From: Amanita rubescens
Lineage: Eukaryota > Basidiomycota > Agaricomycetes > Agaricales > Amanitaceae
Assembly (NCBI GenBank): GCA_015039365.1
Contig: WION01000030.1
Location: 1 to 64,000 of the forward strand
Direction of reading: 5' to 3'
Length of the DNA stretch: 64,000 bases
A program made the position numbers and the translations under genes. A model generated the notes under the pieces. It was not told the origin of the DNA, did no database searches, and saw only the letters and a program-made list of their open reading frames with translations. Positions 11,266 to 22,098 of this stretch are shown piece after piece (the stretch's first letter is position 1; each line of letters starts with the position of its first letter).

Positions 11266-12397
11266 ATGACGTTGAAGCTCAGGCCATACAGTAACCCGCC
11301 CTCTCCCTTCTCCTGGCGCGCTATTTCTCCTGCTTCAATCTCTTCTGACAATGCCTCATTACAGTCCCCCCCAACTGCATGGCTCCCCGCGCAAGACATG
11401 AAACTCTACGGGGCGCAGCCTCTCACATCCGTCTCTGATATAGGGCTGGTCAAGTGCAAGGATTGCGAAAAGACCATCTTGCGAACTTGTATGACTGATC
11501 ATGCAGGTGTGCAACGTGATACCAAAACGGAACCCCTCATTGATGATAGTCTAAGATAAGTGTGCTGCAATACGCGCTGGTGGCAAAAAGGGAACCAAAG
11601 GTCGGCTGGAGACAGAAGGTACCCTGTCATCTAACCGTACCACAAACAATTGACTTCTTTTAGACGCTAAGAAGGGTTTAAAGAAACGCAAGGCATCACC
11701 TTCTCCGGATGATCCACCGAAGAAAAAGGCGAAGCCAGCCGCAAAAGTAACCAAGGGGAGAATGCGAGGTCCTGTGGATCTTGACAAACAATGTGGTGTG
11801 ATTAACGACAAGAATTTGCAATGCTCACGTTCCCTGACATGCAAATCTCACTCAATGGGAGCGAAGCGTGCCGTGCAGGGCCGTTCAAAACCATACGACG
11901 AACTACTACTGGAGTGGCAACGTGCCAATAATCCGAATTTCGTAGAACCTACTAAGCGGGAAACAAAGGCCGAGAAGAAGGAGAAACGAGAGCGAGAAAA
12001 ATTGGAAAAGAAGAGATTGGCTGACGAAGCCGCGAATGCTCTCGGGCACGATTCCAATGCGTCCAAGAAAACTAGCCTTTCCTCCAAAAAGATGGGGAAA
12101 AAGGCAGCGGCAGCGGCGATCCGTCAAGAAGATGTTGGAGAAGATGTGCCAGAGAATTTGGATGAGCTGGACACTGAAGCAGAACTGGATGAACTTGTCC
12201 TTGCGGTCAGGACTGCAAAGGATAAGGGGATTATTGGTGTACCATTAGCATTGCCATGCGATGCCAGTACGTGGTTTGTGCATCGGCGTGAGCGGGCCAG
12301 GTGCTGTCGAGATCTACTTATGAATGCGCTTGGAGGAGGCACGGGAGTCGCAACAGGAATCGGGACTCTGATGAACCGAAGTAGTGTCCAGAAATAG
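11266..12397 (+). CDS. SGF73: SGF73 / ataxin-7-like SAGA subunit, 345 aa
   Basis: Three exons keep frame: 11266-11506, 11556-11618 and 11664-12397. The first encodes MTLKLRPYSNPPSP and a Cys-containing segment (VKCKDCEKTILRTCMTDHA) that with exon 2 (DKCAAIR) forms an N-terminal C-x2-C...H-x3-C zinc finger, the part that anchors the deubiquitinase module. A KKRKASPSPDDPPKKK basic stretch follows. The SCA7 domain is RGPVDLDKQCGV, CSRSLTCKSHSMGAKRAV, RSKPYDELL. A K/E-rich helix follows, and the C-terminal block (VPLALPCDASTWFVHRRE) is conserved in fungal Sgf73. Role: tethers the Ubp8 deubiquitination module to SAGA. Confidence 0.88.
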
Positions 12398-12481
12398 CTA
12401 GCAGCATCATGTTTGTCATAATCCCTTAGAGTAGACAACTTCTGCTCGCGTGTCATCACGTCGCCGACAAGTTGCTCAACA

Positions 12482-13273
12482 ATGCTCAAATCTTGTCTGG
12501 CCGTCGGCTTGTTGTTTTCCTTATCTGCGGTTACAAATGCTCTTCATTTTTACCTAGACGCTGGGCAACGGCGCTGCTTTATTGAAGAGCTCCCTGCAAA
12601 CACCGTGGCTGAAGGTATAGTTCATGTCTTTTCTCGGTATTCACTTGTCAATTATACGCAGGTAATTATCGTGGACTTGAGTGGTCTCAAGGAGAGAGAA
12701 TATACAAGGTGAATCCAGAGTTGGGTATCGTCGTTGAAGTCGAGGTTTGTCCCAGTTTCAATTAATATTTTTGTTGATTATGTACTTTGGGTACAGGAGG
12801 CCGCCACGAATCACCCTGTCGTAAAGACTACTGGACCGTACGAGGGAAAATTTACGTTTACGTCTCACGAAGCTGGCGACCACAGCATCTGTCTTTCCAC
12901 GAACTACACATCATGGTTCAGCCATACACATATCCGTCTACACCTTGATATTGTCGTTGGGTCGACAAAACCCGACGTGGAGCAGGATCGTTCGCATGTC
13001 TCCGAACTAGCGGCCAAAGTTAGAGATTTGAACCAAAAGCTGGAGGAAATTAGGAGAGAACAGCAGTATCAGCGAGAGAGGGAAGCAAATTACCGTGACC
13101 TTAGCGAAGCTACGAATGGAAGAGCAGTATGGTATAGCATCGCGCAAATAGTTGTACTTGTTACAACATGTGCATGGCAGTTGCGTCATTTGAGAGTAAG
13201 TTTGGTACAGTTCAGTCACACGTATTCTAACGAGATACTTTAGCGATTTTTTGAGGATCGGAAAGTACGGTAG
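12482..13273 (+). CDS. p24 family (emp24/gp25L, ERP-type) cargo receptor, 214 aa
   Basis: Four exons were resolved: 12482-12614, 12662-12744, 12797-13195 and 13244-13273. Residues 1-20 are a signal peptide ending before LHFYLDAGQRRCFIEELP, the hallmark N-terminus of p24 proteins. A GOLD domain follows with its conserved Cys pair (RRCFIEE and HSICLSTN). Next comes a coiled coil (LAAKVRDLNQKLEEIRREQQ), one transmembrane helix (WYSIAQIVVLVTTCAWQLRHL), and a short cytosolic tail RRFFEDRKVR carrying the FF COPII-binding pair. It cycles between ER and Golgi as part of a p24 complex sorting GPI proteins and other cargo. The stop lies 75 bp from the convergent ETR1 stop. Confidence 0.88.
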
Positions 13274-13348
13274 TCGTGTGGTTTGTAATTATATATGGAT
13301 GCTTCAATGTCATTGGATTTGCCTTGCCAGCGAATTTCATAGAAGATC

Positions 13349-14816
13349 CTAAGATAAATCCTCCAGCCTCAGAAGGACTTTTTTCCCGTGATAGCCATCC
13401 GACAATTTGGAAAAAATAGATCTGACATTCTGGATAGCTTGTTCTCGCGATTCTCTTGCAGATATGGTTATAATTTCGTGACATGGAGGAGCAAGCTGAG
13501 CAACGTATATCAGTGATTTGCCGAGTTTAATGGAATCCTCATTACCTTGTTATCCAACATCAGTCGCACCAGCTTATGTATCAAAGCCTCCTGCTCAGAT
13601 TGGGATTTATCCTCGTACCAGCGACTTTGCCAGAATCCATGTGCCGTTAAGTTCTTGAAAATGAACAGCGACGTCGGGAGGGATAACGGCTGTTTGGACA
13701 TTGCACCGTAAGAGATCAAGTGACTATTAACTCCCAAAAGTCGAGCCATGGACGTCATTACTTGACCACCTATAATGACATTATGGCTGGCTGATTAAAT
13801 CACCAAGAGACTGGAAACCACAGACCGACACAATTCAGACCTAACCGGATTTCCTAAGAAATAGTCAAAATCGTACTGGAAGTGTGGAGTACAGGACACA
13901 CCTTTCCCAATGTTAAAGATTTGATTTTTTCCCGGATTCTTTTGTCCTCGAGGTCATCATAGGTCATAACACGAGTAGCCCCAAGTTTCAGTAAATGATT
14001 CTCTGTCGCCTTGTAATTCGCCCTACACCACATTAGCCTAAGGTCTGACCATTGTCGAGATTTTTTAGGACAAACCGATTTCGAACAAAATTTAACGTTT
14101 TAATCCCTTCAGATGCTGCAATTTGGATCACAGCTTGACCTACCTGGACAGTATGTCAACGTTGAAATATTTCTAGGTCGGACGTCTGTACTGCGCTATT
14201 TGCTCCATTCTGAGCTACCCAATCTCCACTCTCTAGTTTGACAAATTCATGCAGCATATTGTATGCGGTCGGAGGGTTGACCTGAGGGATAGATATGATT
14301 AATATGAAGTTACAATTGTTATATGCATACCATTATTGTCGCAGCCTGAACTTGGGTCAAGTGCTGGGCGTCAGGAAGCCTCAGCACGTCATCCACTTGA
14401 ACATTCTTTTCTGTGCACCATGTTCCGGTTTGTTGTTTTTTCATAATCACCCAGTCTCCCTCTTGTAATCCCGTAACGCCATCCCCAATTCTGACCACTT
14501 CCGCTAATCCTTCATTTCCACCAATAAAGACAGGCTCTTCAGGACTACCTTTGCCGGATGTCGCGAGACAACTGACAAGTGAAGGTTTCGACGGGTACAC
14601 GCCTTCCACCACGTTGATGTCTGCAGGATTAATGGGACTGAGCAAGTACCGGATATTTACAGTTCGTGGTGGAGGTGGTGTTGTACGTGGATAGTCGATA
14701 ATTCTCAGAACCTCACTGGGGTTCCCATTCCGAGCATAGACTACAGCGCGGTTGGGTAGGGTAGAAAAGAATCTGCAGGAGTGAAAGATGCTGGACCGTG
14801 TTGATCTACAAAACAT
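13349..14816 (-). CDS. ETR1: mitochondrial 2-enoyl thioester reductase (ETR1/MECR)
   Basis: The start at 14816 gives an Arg/Ser-rich, acid-free presequence (MFCRSTRSSIFHSCRFFST) suited to mitochondrial import; an ATG seven codons upstream is possible. The medium-chain dehydrogenase fold is visible in order: SPINPADINVVEGVYPSKP (substrate-side loop), GNEGLAEVVRIGDGV, GDWVIM, then after an intron NPPTAYNMLHEF, ESGDWVAQNGANSAV (nucleotide-binding start), and a C-terminal exon ending SDGYHGKKVLLRLEDLS before TAG at 13349. There is no zinc-ligand pattern, as expected. It performs the last NADPH-dependent step of mitochondrial type II fatty acid synthesis, which supplies lipoic acid. Internal intron borders were not all fixed. 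It lies 68 bp upstream of the ligase stop. Confidence 0.85.
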
Positions 14817-14884
14817 GTTTACAGAGGAGTTATGCACATGTTATGTTTATGTATAGTGTGCTAATAATATATAACAGCCCAGCG

Positions 14885-17800
14885 CTAGCGTTCACAAGCT
14901 TCAAGCCTGAATACAACATGGCTCTCGATGTCATCCCCGAACCGAAAACTGGTGGCATCCACAACTAGAACCGGCCTGCGGATCACTTGCGATTTGTTCA
15001 CATCGGCATCATGCTTGCATTTCCTCAACGTCTCCACGACATCTTTGCACCTGTGGTTGTGGACCATCGCAATGCCCCGTTTTATTCCATTCCGCGTTCT
15101 GGAGGGTGTTCCATTCCAACCACATCCCAGTAACAAAGATTCCAAGGCGTGCAGGCGACGGTTTGACGGAATAATTTCTTTCCATGTTGATTTGTCCACC
15201 CCTTTTGAGAACCATACCAGAGCGTCCTGCAACACATGATCATACCCAGACGGCTCTTGGAGCTCCTTTGCGCTTTGGGGCTGCAGAGGAGTATCTGGAA
15301 TTGGATCTGCGATGTGCGTAACGGAAAATCTAGGACTAAACGCTGTATGCTCCAAATCTGTAGACAAGGTACTCGTGGAATTGAACCCTTTGGAGTCACC
15401 ATCCAAGGATGCAAGCCTATGCTGCCAAATGTCGACGGACGCCTTACGCTTGAGGCGTGATCTTACGCTCGGGGATGAACTTGTGCCCCAAAGCTCATTA
15501 CACCAATCGTCCACATCTTTGAGTGGCCTATCCTTGCCTACGCATCGCATCGCAATTTCTTGGAGTCCTGGAAGGTCGACACCATCTCTCCAGGTTCTCT
15601 CAGCCATGCGATAGACCCGAGAGAACCTCGGGAAACGAAGTTCATAGTACTGAGAGCTCGCCAATCATTTGTGAGCTGATATAACAATCGCTTACCTTAC
15701 AATTCACAGACTTCGTGAAGCCTGCGCCAACAAGTTCTGCTAAGAGTGGCTGAGCGAATACGACGGCCGGAGGCACCGGAAGGCTTGGACTCAGGGTGAA
15801 AGTGTATCCCATGGAATCCTTTGGCCGGAAAATTTAGAGGAACTCCTTCATTGGTCAGGGCACTTACCAAAAGTTGTCTATAGGGTAAAGTACCTAAGCT
15901 CTTGATGGAAAAGTTGAGGTCTTCCAACTGCTCTCTTGTTAGTCCATATGACACGGTAAAATAGACGTAGAAATGGGGTTTCAAAGTGCTCTATTTTATA
16001 TGTCAGCGTGGGATCTACTGACCAGACTTGATAGAACGTACATTAGCGTCAATCTGCTTTGCATTGGCAAGGGCTCCAATATAAAAGGTCGTGTAGGTCG
16101 TTGGCGGGACTAAGGTATGCTTATTGGAGGAAGACGAGGAGAGAACGTATAACACCTTACCGCGTAGCTCCCTACCTCGTTTTTTGTCCCACGAGGCACC
16201 CAAAATTACCAAATCTACTGCATCTCCGTAACCTGGGATGTAATCTTTCTTCAATTTGACCCAAGGGAGGCGGTAATCGTGATATGTTGATTCGTCTGCC
16301 TTCAGCACAACCCCTTCTTCAAAACTGGCTATTGATTGGGCAAATGTCGCTTGCAATTGGCGTTCTGGATTTGCCGTAGTAAGATCAATGGGTGTTCGCT
16401 CGGCCAAGAAGATATGCCCAACGGAAGTCTCTATGACAGATTCTAGCAATTCTCGCCGTTGAGAATAGGGGAGTTGAGTTAGTGGCAATGAATCTAGAAC
16501 CAATATATCAAAGAAAACAAGGCCCAAGTGGCGATCCCTATCATCATTTGACGCCCTGATGCGGTATTGAATCATGGTAAAGTATTGTAGAAACCAAACG
16601 GTAGTCAAGGACTCACCTGGACTTTTCATTTGCGAGTAGATCACGAATTCTCCAAAATTCTGACGAACAAATGAATTGTGTACTTATCAGAAAGAAGTGT
16701 ATACTTGCCGTCGATGGCGTTTCCGTGACATGCAACCATTTCCGCATCCAGTACTATGTTGCATTTGAATCGCTCCGTTGGTTGAGTCCCAGACATGCCA
16801 ACTGCACGCTGTATTGTTCCGTGGATTGCTTCTCTGTCTTGCGTTGAATTTCGCTTGCTTTTGCTAAAGATAGTTATTTTGGATTCGCCCGTTGGAAGAA
16901 TTTCAAGATGAATTTGAGCCCTTTCGCCATCGTATTTTGTTTCCACCCATACACGTTTAGCTTGCTTAAAATAAGACAGAGCATGCAAACAGCTTCTTCC
17001 CTTCTGGGACTTCGGGATCTACTTAGCCATGTCAAAACTGGTCTTCATTAAATAACAAATACGATTACCTGAATAAATGAACCAACCATTCCAAGTAAAT
17101 TTACAGAATCCTCAGAGGCAATGGTCACACTGTCGATCACAGGCTTAAGCCGATATGCTTTCAATAACTGTCCGCTGACATCCCAGATTCGCATCGCATC
17201 TTCTACAGAAAGAGGTTGAACCGAGTTGCTATTATAGCTCGTGAGAGCCGAGGTGTAATGATCGCTAGGTAAAGGATATAGGAGCGGTCGGAGATCTTTC
17301 AGAATGATTTGAGTGACAAAGGATGCATCCGAGGGTGACAACGATCGGTATAGTTGGCGCAGAATGGTTTGAGGGGTGCGAGGGGTTGGATTGTTAGAGC
17401 GCAAAGAAAAGGCGGAATATTCTGACGTTGATGCTAGCTCATCAAGCAAATTATCTACATCAGATATCGATAGTGGACTCTCGATGCTCTGGTCTTCCTG
17501 GACATATTGTGAGCGAGAGAAGAGCGAGGCACAGGGCCGGGATTACCGTGCTTGACCGTGTTAGCAATGCTTTCTGAAATTCTTGTCCAAGACATCCTGA
17601 AAAACCTTCCACATCCCAGCGACGTAATTCCTCGATCGGTACACTTGTACACTGAGCTAGATGAGTACACAAGAGCTTCTCTTGCATGCCATACTTCCGC
17701 TGCACATCTTCTTCTGGAAAGAGAAGCCGAAACACGCTGCGCGTAGTTCCAGCCGGAAGCAGTGTAAAACGACGCCTAAGTTCGTCTACCCAACAAACAA

Positions 17801-17966
17801 AGACTCGCAAAGCGGGGTGATTATGTTTTCTGCCACGGTGATGTCCGTGGCTATGAATTTTCGCCAATTCATTTAGCAATTCACCAAGACTAAGAATGAT
17901 TAATGATCAGATATTCGACATGCAACAAGGTATGACTGACTACGAGAATGGCACGCCGTTATCCAT
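14885..17966 (-). CDS. ATP-dependent DNA ligase
   Basis: The ATG at 17966 (MDNGVPFS) is joined by one intron to a helical N-terminal ligase domain (LGELLNELAKIH, RRRFTLLPAGTTRSVFRLLF). The nucleotidyltransferase core follows: motif I ETKYDGERAQIH with the lysine that becomes adenylated, motif III near LGLVFFDILVL, motif IV EEGVVLKA, motif V WVKLKKDYIPGYGDAVDLVI, then an OB-fold stretch with GASWDKKRG. A further ~400-residue C-terminal extension includes AGFTKSVNCKYYELRFPRFSR spliced across 15704-15662. It seals nicks through an enzyme-AMP intermediate. The N-terminal layout is closest to ligase IV-like proteins, but I see no convincing tandem BRCT ending, so I do not assign LIG4. Exons were only partly resolved. 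Confidence 0.8.
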
Positions 17967-18317
17967 GTCGACGTCGTGATTGCTGTTGATTAAGTCACTT
18001 TACATAACGCTGTTAGGTACATTCATAATCAAGAATGAATTAATGACAGGTGTGGTCAATGGTCATGTGGTTTCGTTACAGGGTATTACGACAACTTCGA
18101 GTGGCATCCAACTATTATATAGTTCACAGTAAGTATGAAATGAGAGTGAAAAGTGATCGGTAGTGCTGAAAAGTTAGTAGATTAATGCGTAGATTAGAGA
18201 AGAAGTCGAAAGCAAAGAATGAGGTACAAATGACAAGCTATCCAATAGCTTTCGGAGGACAGTTCTGTTCGACTAACATTAGCACGATGGTCTGGTCTGA
18301 AGGTGGGCATTCGCACA
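17967..18317. other. 351 bp intergenic spacer
   Basis: The stretch between the ligase start and the kinase stop is AT-rich and holds no reading frame I can support, no repeat and no RNA gene. It should contain the ligase promoter and the kinase 3' UTR. Confidence 0.4.
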
Positions 18318-20017
18318 CTATGAGAAGGTTTTCTCTGATATTGGTTGCTCTGATTGATAGTTCTCGGAATCGGCGCCATTAAAGTCAACCGAGTTTCTGG
18401 TTACGGCAATTGCTCCATCAACGCCTCGAAGCTCATTAGCAGGTGTTCCAGGCCTTGAAGATGCTATCCCTGATGAGGTCGCCGTAACTGTCGAGACTAA
18501 ATGCTGATTTTGAGGGTAGTAAGAACGGCGTTGCATTTTTTTGAAGTCGTAACAAGTAAATCTGGAATGAATGTATCGTTGAAGTACAAAATAAAGTAAA
18601 TTTTAAGTGGTTCACTCACTGTTCTTCCATTTGCTTCATCTCGGCTGATAAATTGTCCTGATTTGCTTTCCGTGCCCGAGCCTTTAAAGGATTATCTTCC
18701 AATAGCAGTTCTTCTAGCTCGTGTGACGCATCAAAATTGGCCTTTTTACCCTAGATAAAGAATTATAACTTTATGAGTAATGAGGAGAAAACCAACGCCA
18801 TACGTCAGGAACAAAAGGAGATGTCTGCTGCTTGGTCTCCAATGAATCCCAGTCAATGGGTCTAAACCATATGTGTCTCTTGAATTCTTGGAAGCCTTCT
18901 CCGTGTGGTTTACAGCAAAGTCGTTTGGAAGTATCTCGGTCCAGCAACTGCACACCATGGTTGATGTCATAATATAGCTATATGGTGTCCGACATACCCC
19001 TTTCAAAACTTGCATACCGGCTCTGCTGCATTTTTTCTCCGCGTCTTCGGGCCATTTTAGCGGATCTTTTGTGATGCTATACGTCAAATCACTGTTGGTC
19101 CTGCCTCGAAACGGCCTGCGTCCAAATATCAACTCGTACGCGCAGACTCCAAGTGACCACCAGTCAATATGATAGGTATACCCACGCTTATTCAAAATCC
19201 TACAGCAGCATCTGAGCAAACCTGATCAAAGCTGACAGGGAAGTCACACACTCTGGGGCCATGTAGGCCATGGATCCGGCTACACCAGTTAATCGCCTTT
19301 CACCAAAATGTACTGCAATGTTGAAATCCGTTAGGTGGGCATTACCACGCTCGTCCAGAAGAATATTATCGGGCTTGAGGTCACTAAACTAACGTCAATA
19401 AAAAGAACTTCGGCTTTCGAATAGGCCACACCGATGCATAATGTTATTCTCATGAAGGTAAGCAAGTCCAGAGGAGACCTGTGCGACATAAAATCGGACG
19501 GCTTCCTCTGACATTGATCCCATACGCTCTAAGTGAACTGAGCGGTGATAAACAAGATGAGCATATTTTGCCAAAGAGGTACGTACAACGGAGGTCGCCG
19601 CCAAGCATCAGATCGAGAACAAAAAAGCAGTTCTCGTCATCCTGAAACGCATAACGGAGATTGACTATAAATGGATGATCAATCTGAAGGAGTTTATGGT
19701 ATTTCATGAGCTCATCGGAAGCTGAATGAAATAAGCACCTCTTCAAGTAATCGGCGCTCCTGAACTATGTTTGCTACAGCCTTCATCTTGACACATTTGG
19801 TTTTGTTGATATACTTCAGAGCATATAGTTCGCGGCCTTGTTTATGCTGAACGACTCTGACCTGACGATAGAGCATTGGTAAGAAATCGCAAGATAAAGC
19901 TTGAATATGCACCTTGCCAAAAGCACCTTTCCCTACGCAACGCAAAAGAACGAAATGAAAGAGACTGACTTCCCCATCAAAGTCGATTGGCTGTGGTCTG
20001 CAACACAAAGCCCCCAT
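18318..20017 (-). CDS. STK32/YANK-like serine/threonine kinase
   Basis: The ATG at 20017 gives [17 protein letters not shown]: Gly2 with Cys5/Cys6 suggests N-myristoylation and palmitoylation, so membrane attachment. Kinase landmarks in order: [10 protein letters not shown] (P-loop), YALKYINK (catalytic Lys), [11 protein letters not shown] (C-helix Glu), [42 protein letters not shown] across an intron at ~19413-19387, TDFN in place of [12 protein letters not shown], and [23 protein letters not shown] instead of DFG is a known STK32/YANK trait, not decay. The tail carries [23 protein letters not shown] and a Ser-rich end near PGTPANE. Many short introns; not all borders were fixed. Substrates are unknown. 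The start is 165 bp from the divergent GUK1 start. Confidence 0.82.
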
Positions 20018-20182
20018 AAGATAGCGTGAGCGGGTCGTGCAAGGGGAAAGGAGCGGTTTAGAAAGAGAAGGGAGGAGGCCAGGGTAGGAAATAAGGAGGA
20101 GGGCAACAAGGTCAGCGGCTAAAATGGAAGTGTAGTGACAGAGTGACCATGCCGTCACGTGTCTGTGTGACAGTTGATATCA

Positions 20183-20922
20183 ATGTCGCTCTGCCCCGAC
20201 TTTCTTCGTCCGCTGGTCATTTCTGGCCCATCCGGTGTCGGCAAGAGCACCCTGCTCCAGCGCTTATTCTCAGAATTTCCAGACAAGTTTGGATTTAGTG
20301 TGTCCCGTATGCTTTGTGCTCTTCTTTGTCTTTCCATTTCATATTTGATATTGTTTACCTTGAAGACACGACGCGCGATCCCCGCCCGAACGAGATCCAC
20401 GGCCAAAGTTATCATTTTGTTACCCGTCAGAAATTCCTGGATCTTATCCAGGAGGGCGCATTCATTGAATATGCTCAATTTTCCGGCAATTATTACGGAA
20501 CTAGTTTTGAGGCCGTGCGATTGGTTCAGCAGCAAGGAAAACGTTGTATCTTAGATATAGAGGCCCAGGTATGTCGTGTCTCTGATACATTCCATAACTT
20601 GCCAAACCGCTTTTAGGGGATACGGCAGATAAAACAGACTAGCTTGAATCCTGTCTTCCTTTTCCTATCCCCCCCGAGCATCTCTGTGCTCCGTGATCGG
20701 CTGCTAAAACGGGCAACAGATTCTGAGGCTTCGATCCAAGATCGCCTAACCACGGCCCTTGACGAGATTCGATACGCGAAGCAGCCAGATGTTCATGATG
20801 TTGTCATCGTCAATGGCGACTGGGACAGAGCATATGAGCAACTCAAAAGGGTTGCGTTGGGCGAGAGAGTGACTGGGGACAATTTACCTCCGTTAGACGA
20901 CCTGATAAGTGTCGGTTTGTAG
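20183..20922 (+). CDS. GUK1: guanylate kinase, 210 aa
   Basis: Three exons were resolved: 20183-20306, 20366-20568 and 20617-20922. The protein begins [23 protein letters not shown], with the P-loop at residues 15-22. After the first intron comes [10 protein letters not shown] (GMP site), [26 protein letters not shown] and [12 protein letters not shown], the standard guanylate kinase order. The C-terminus has [16 protein letters not shown] with the lid arginines and [16 protein letters not shown]. It phosphorylates GMP to GDP using ATP, in the cytosol. Length matches the family. It is divergent from the STK32-like gene across a 165 bp promoter. Confidence 0.92.
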
Positions 20923-21163
20923 TAACAGGGACCTTACTTGGCCAACAACGTCATTCGTTTTGAGCATGGGTAGACATATTAAGAAACGGCACAATCATTG
21001 TTTGAGTAGATTTTAGGGTGATTTGAATACATGAATGGCTTTGATATTATCCATCCATCGAGGTGGTACATATTTCGCACGTTCGCGTCGGGTGTACCAC
21101 AGTATAGCACATTATCCACTCATCATTTATACTGTATCGTCCTACTTCTACCGAAAGCAAGCT

Positions 21164-21415
21164 ATGCGATCCACCGATGAAACCCACAACGAGACTCAAC
21201 TACCGCACGACTCTGAGTCTGATACAGCAACCAACTCCTCTGATGAATTCGACCGGGATCACGAGGACGAGGACGGGATAGAAGACGAAAAAAATCTGAA
21301 GGCGAAGAGGGGGAGGCGCCTTTGGTTGACATTTCTGAAGTTGGCAAGGCCGATTCGAGTCCTGTTCACAATAAGAATTAAGCCATATAAGGCAGTATTC
21401 CCGCTACGTAAGTAG
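21164..21415 (+). pseudogene. 5' exon of a host gene cut off by retrotransposon sequence
   Basis: An acidic, Ser/Asp/Glu-rich reading frame (MRSTDETHNE..., then DEFDRDHEDEDGIEDEKN) runs into a basic/hydrophobic segment RRLWLTFLKLARPIRVLF. It meets a consensus 5' splice site, GTAAGT at 21408-21413, so the TAG at 21413 would lie in an intron. No matching downstream exon was found: 136 bp beyond the donor the sequence becomes gypsy-derived. The acidic start followed by a membrane-proximal basic segment is reminiscent of fungal mechanosensitive channel N-termini, but that is a weak guess. It could also be an intact short ORF or chance; upstream in-frame starts exist from ~21031. Confidence 0.35.
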
Positions 21416-21550
21416 TGGGTTCAGTGGACCAACTGACGGTTTGTGTCACACGTCACACGTTTGATCGTCAGGCTGTCACGTATTCTTACCGTACCGAGCT
21501 ACATCCGCGTATCGGGTGTCTTTCCCGATCGATTGCCCATCTCTCACTAG

Positions 21551-21679
21551 TAATGGCAGGTGATCTTTCCATTGTTTTGGGTGATCAACACAATATAATC
21601 GGAGGTAGGTTTCTAGCTCCTGATTGAGTCGTTCCGATTCTCCGTCAGTTTGTGGATGAAAGGTGGTCGACTTTCTATG
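21551..21679 (-). mobile_element. Gypsy A fragment, downstream piece (integrase)
   Basis: On the minus strand this encodes [20 protein letters not shown] and ...[14 protein letters not shown], matching the integrase of the intact gypsy element at 38327-38449. Homology stops abruptly at ~21551, and at 21679 it is interrupted by the copia 5' LTR. The piece resumes at 29715, so it is one gypsy copy split by an insertion. Confidence 0.85.
21675..21679. repeat. target site duplication CTATG, left copy (Copia A)
   Basis: CTATG directly precedes the LTR start TGTTAAAT at 21680 and recurs at 29715-29719 directly after the LTR end TTCGTCA. The intact gypsy element has a single copy at this place (rc of 38323-38327), which confirms a 5 bp duplication. 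Confidence 0.95.
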
Positions 21680-22086
21680 TGTTAAATATAGAATTATATT
21701 TATAGAATGATTAACTACTGATTGACTACAATCAATGTTACTCATATCGCTCACGTCATCCTTTATGTATGACATAGAGATGACATCATAATGACTTCAT
21801 TATGATATCATGGTGACATCATGATAGACTCATGATCACACCTTATGGTGTGCTTAGCACGCCATATCTTCTCATCTATACTATACGCTTACACATATGT
21901 AGACACATATTTGTTCTCTCTTAGTATATAAACCTGTCCTGTATCGTAGAATAGGACAATCCATTCTCTTCCTCTTACTATCACTACTACGCCGAAGGGT
22001 AGTGTTAAGATCATATCGCAATAGGTAAGCTATTGCACCTGCTCATGCTGTGGACACGCTCTCGCGTAGACCTGTCTTCTTTGTCA
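21680..22086 (+). repeat. Copia A 5' LTR (407 bp)
   Basis: Starts TGTTAAATATAG and ends TTTGTCA. The U3 has a run of TGACATCA/ATGATATCAT-type motifs (~21775-21835) and a TATATAA at ~21924 preceding the presumed transcript start. It is full length, unlike its 3' partner. Confidence 0.95.
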
Positions 22087-22098
22087 GGTTATGGGCCC
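22087..22098 (+). other. Copia A primer-binding site (anticodon arm of tRNA-iMet)
   Basis: GGTTATGGGCCC directly follows the LTR. Its complement GGGCCCATAACC is the anticodon arm of eukaryotic initiator tRNA-Met (CAT anticodon), not a tRNA 3' end. This is the arrangement known from Drosophila copia and yeast Ty5, primed by a 5' half-tRNA. Confidence 0.75.

Noticed and set aside
12124..12489. Ser/Thr-rich antisense frame over SGF73
   Set aside because: Complement of the Asp/Glu/Lys-rich coding region; typical shadow.
19350..19380. apparent loss of the kinase DFG motif (DFN)
   Set aside because: DFN is known in STK32/YANK kinases, so it is a family trait and not inactivation.
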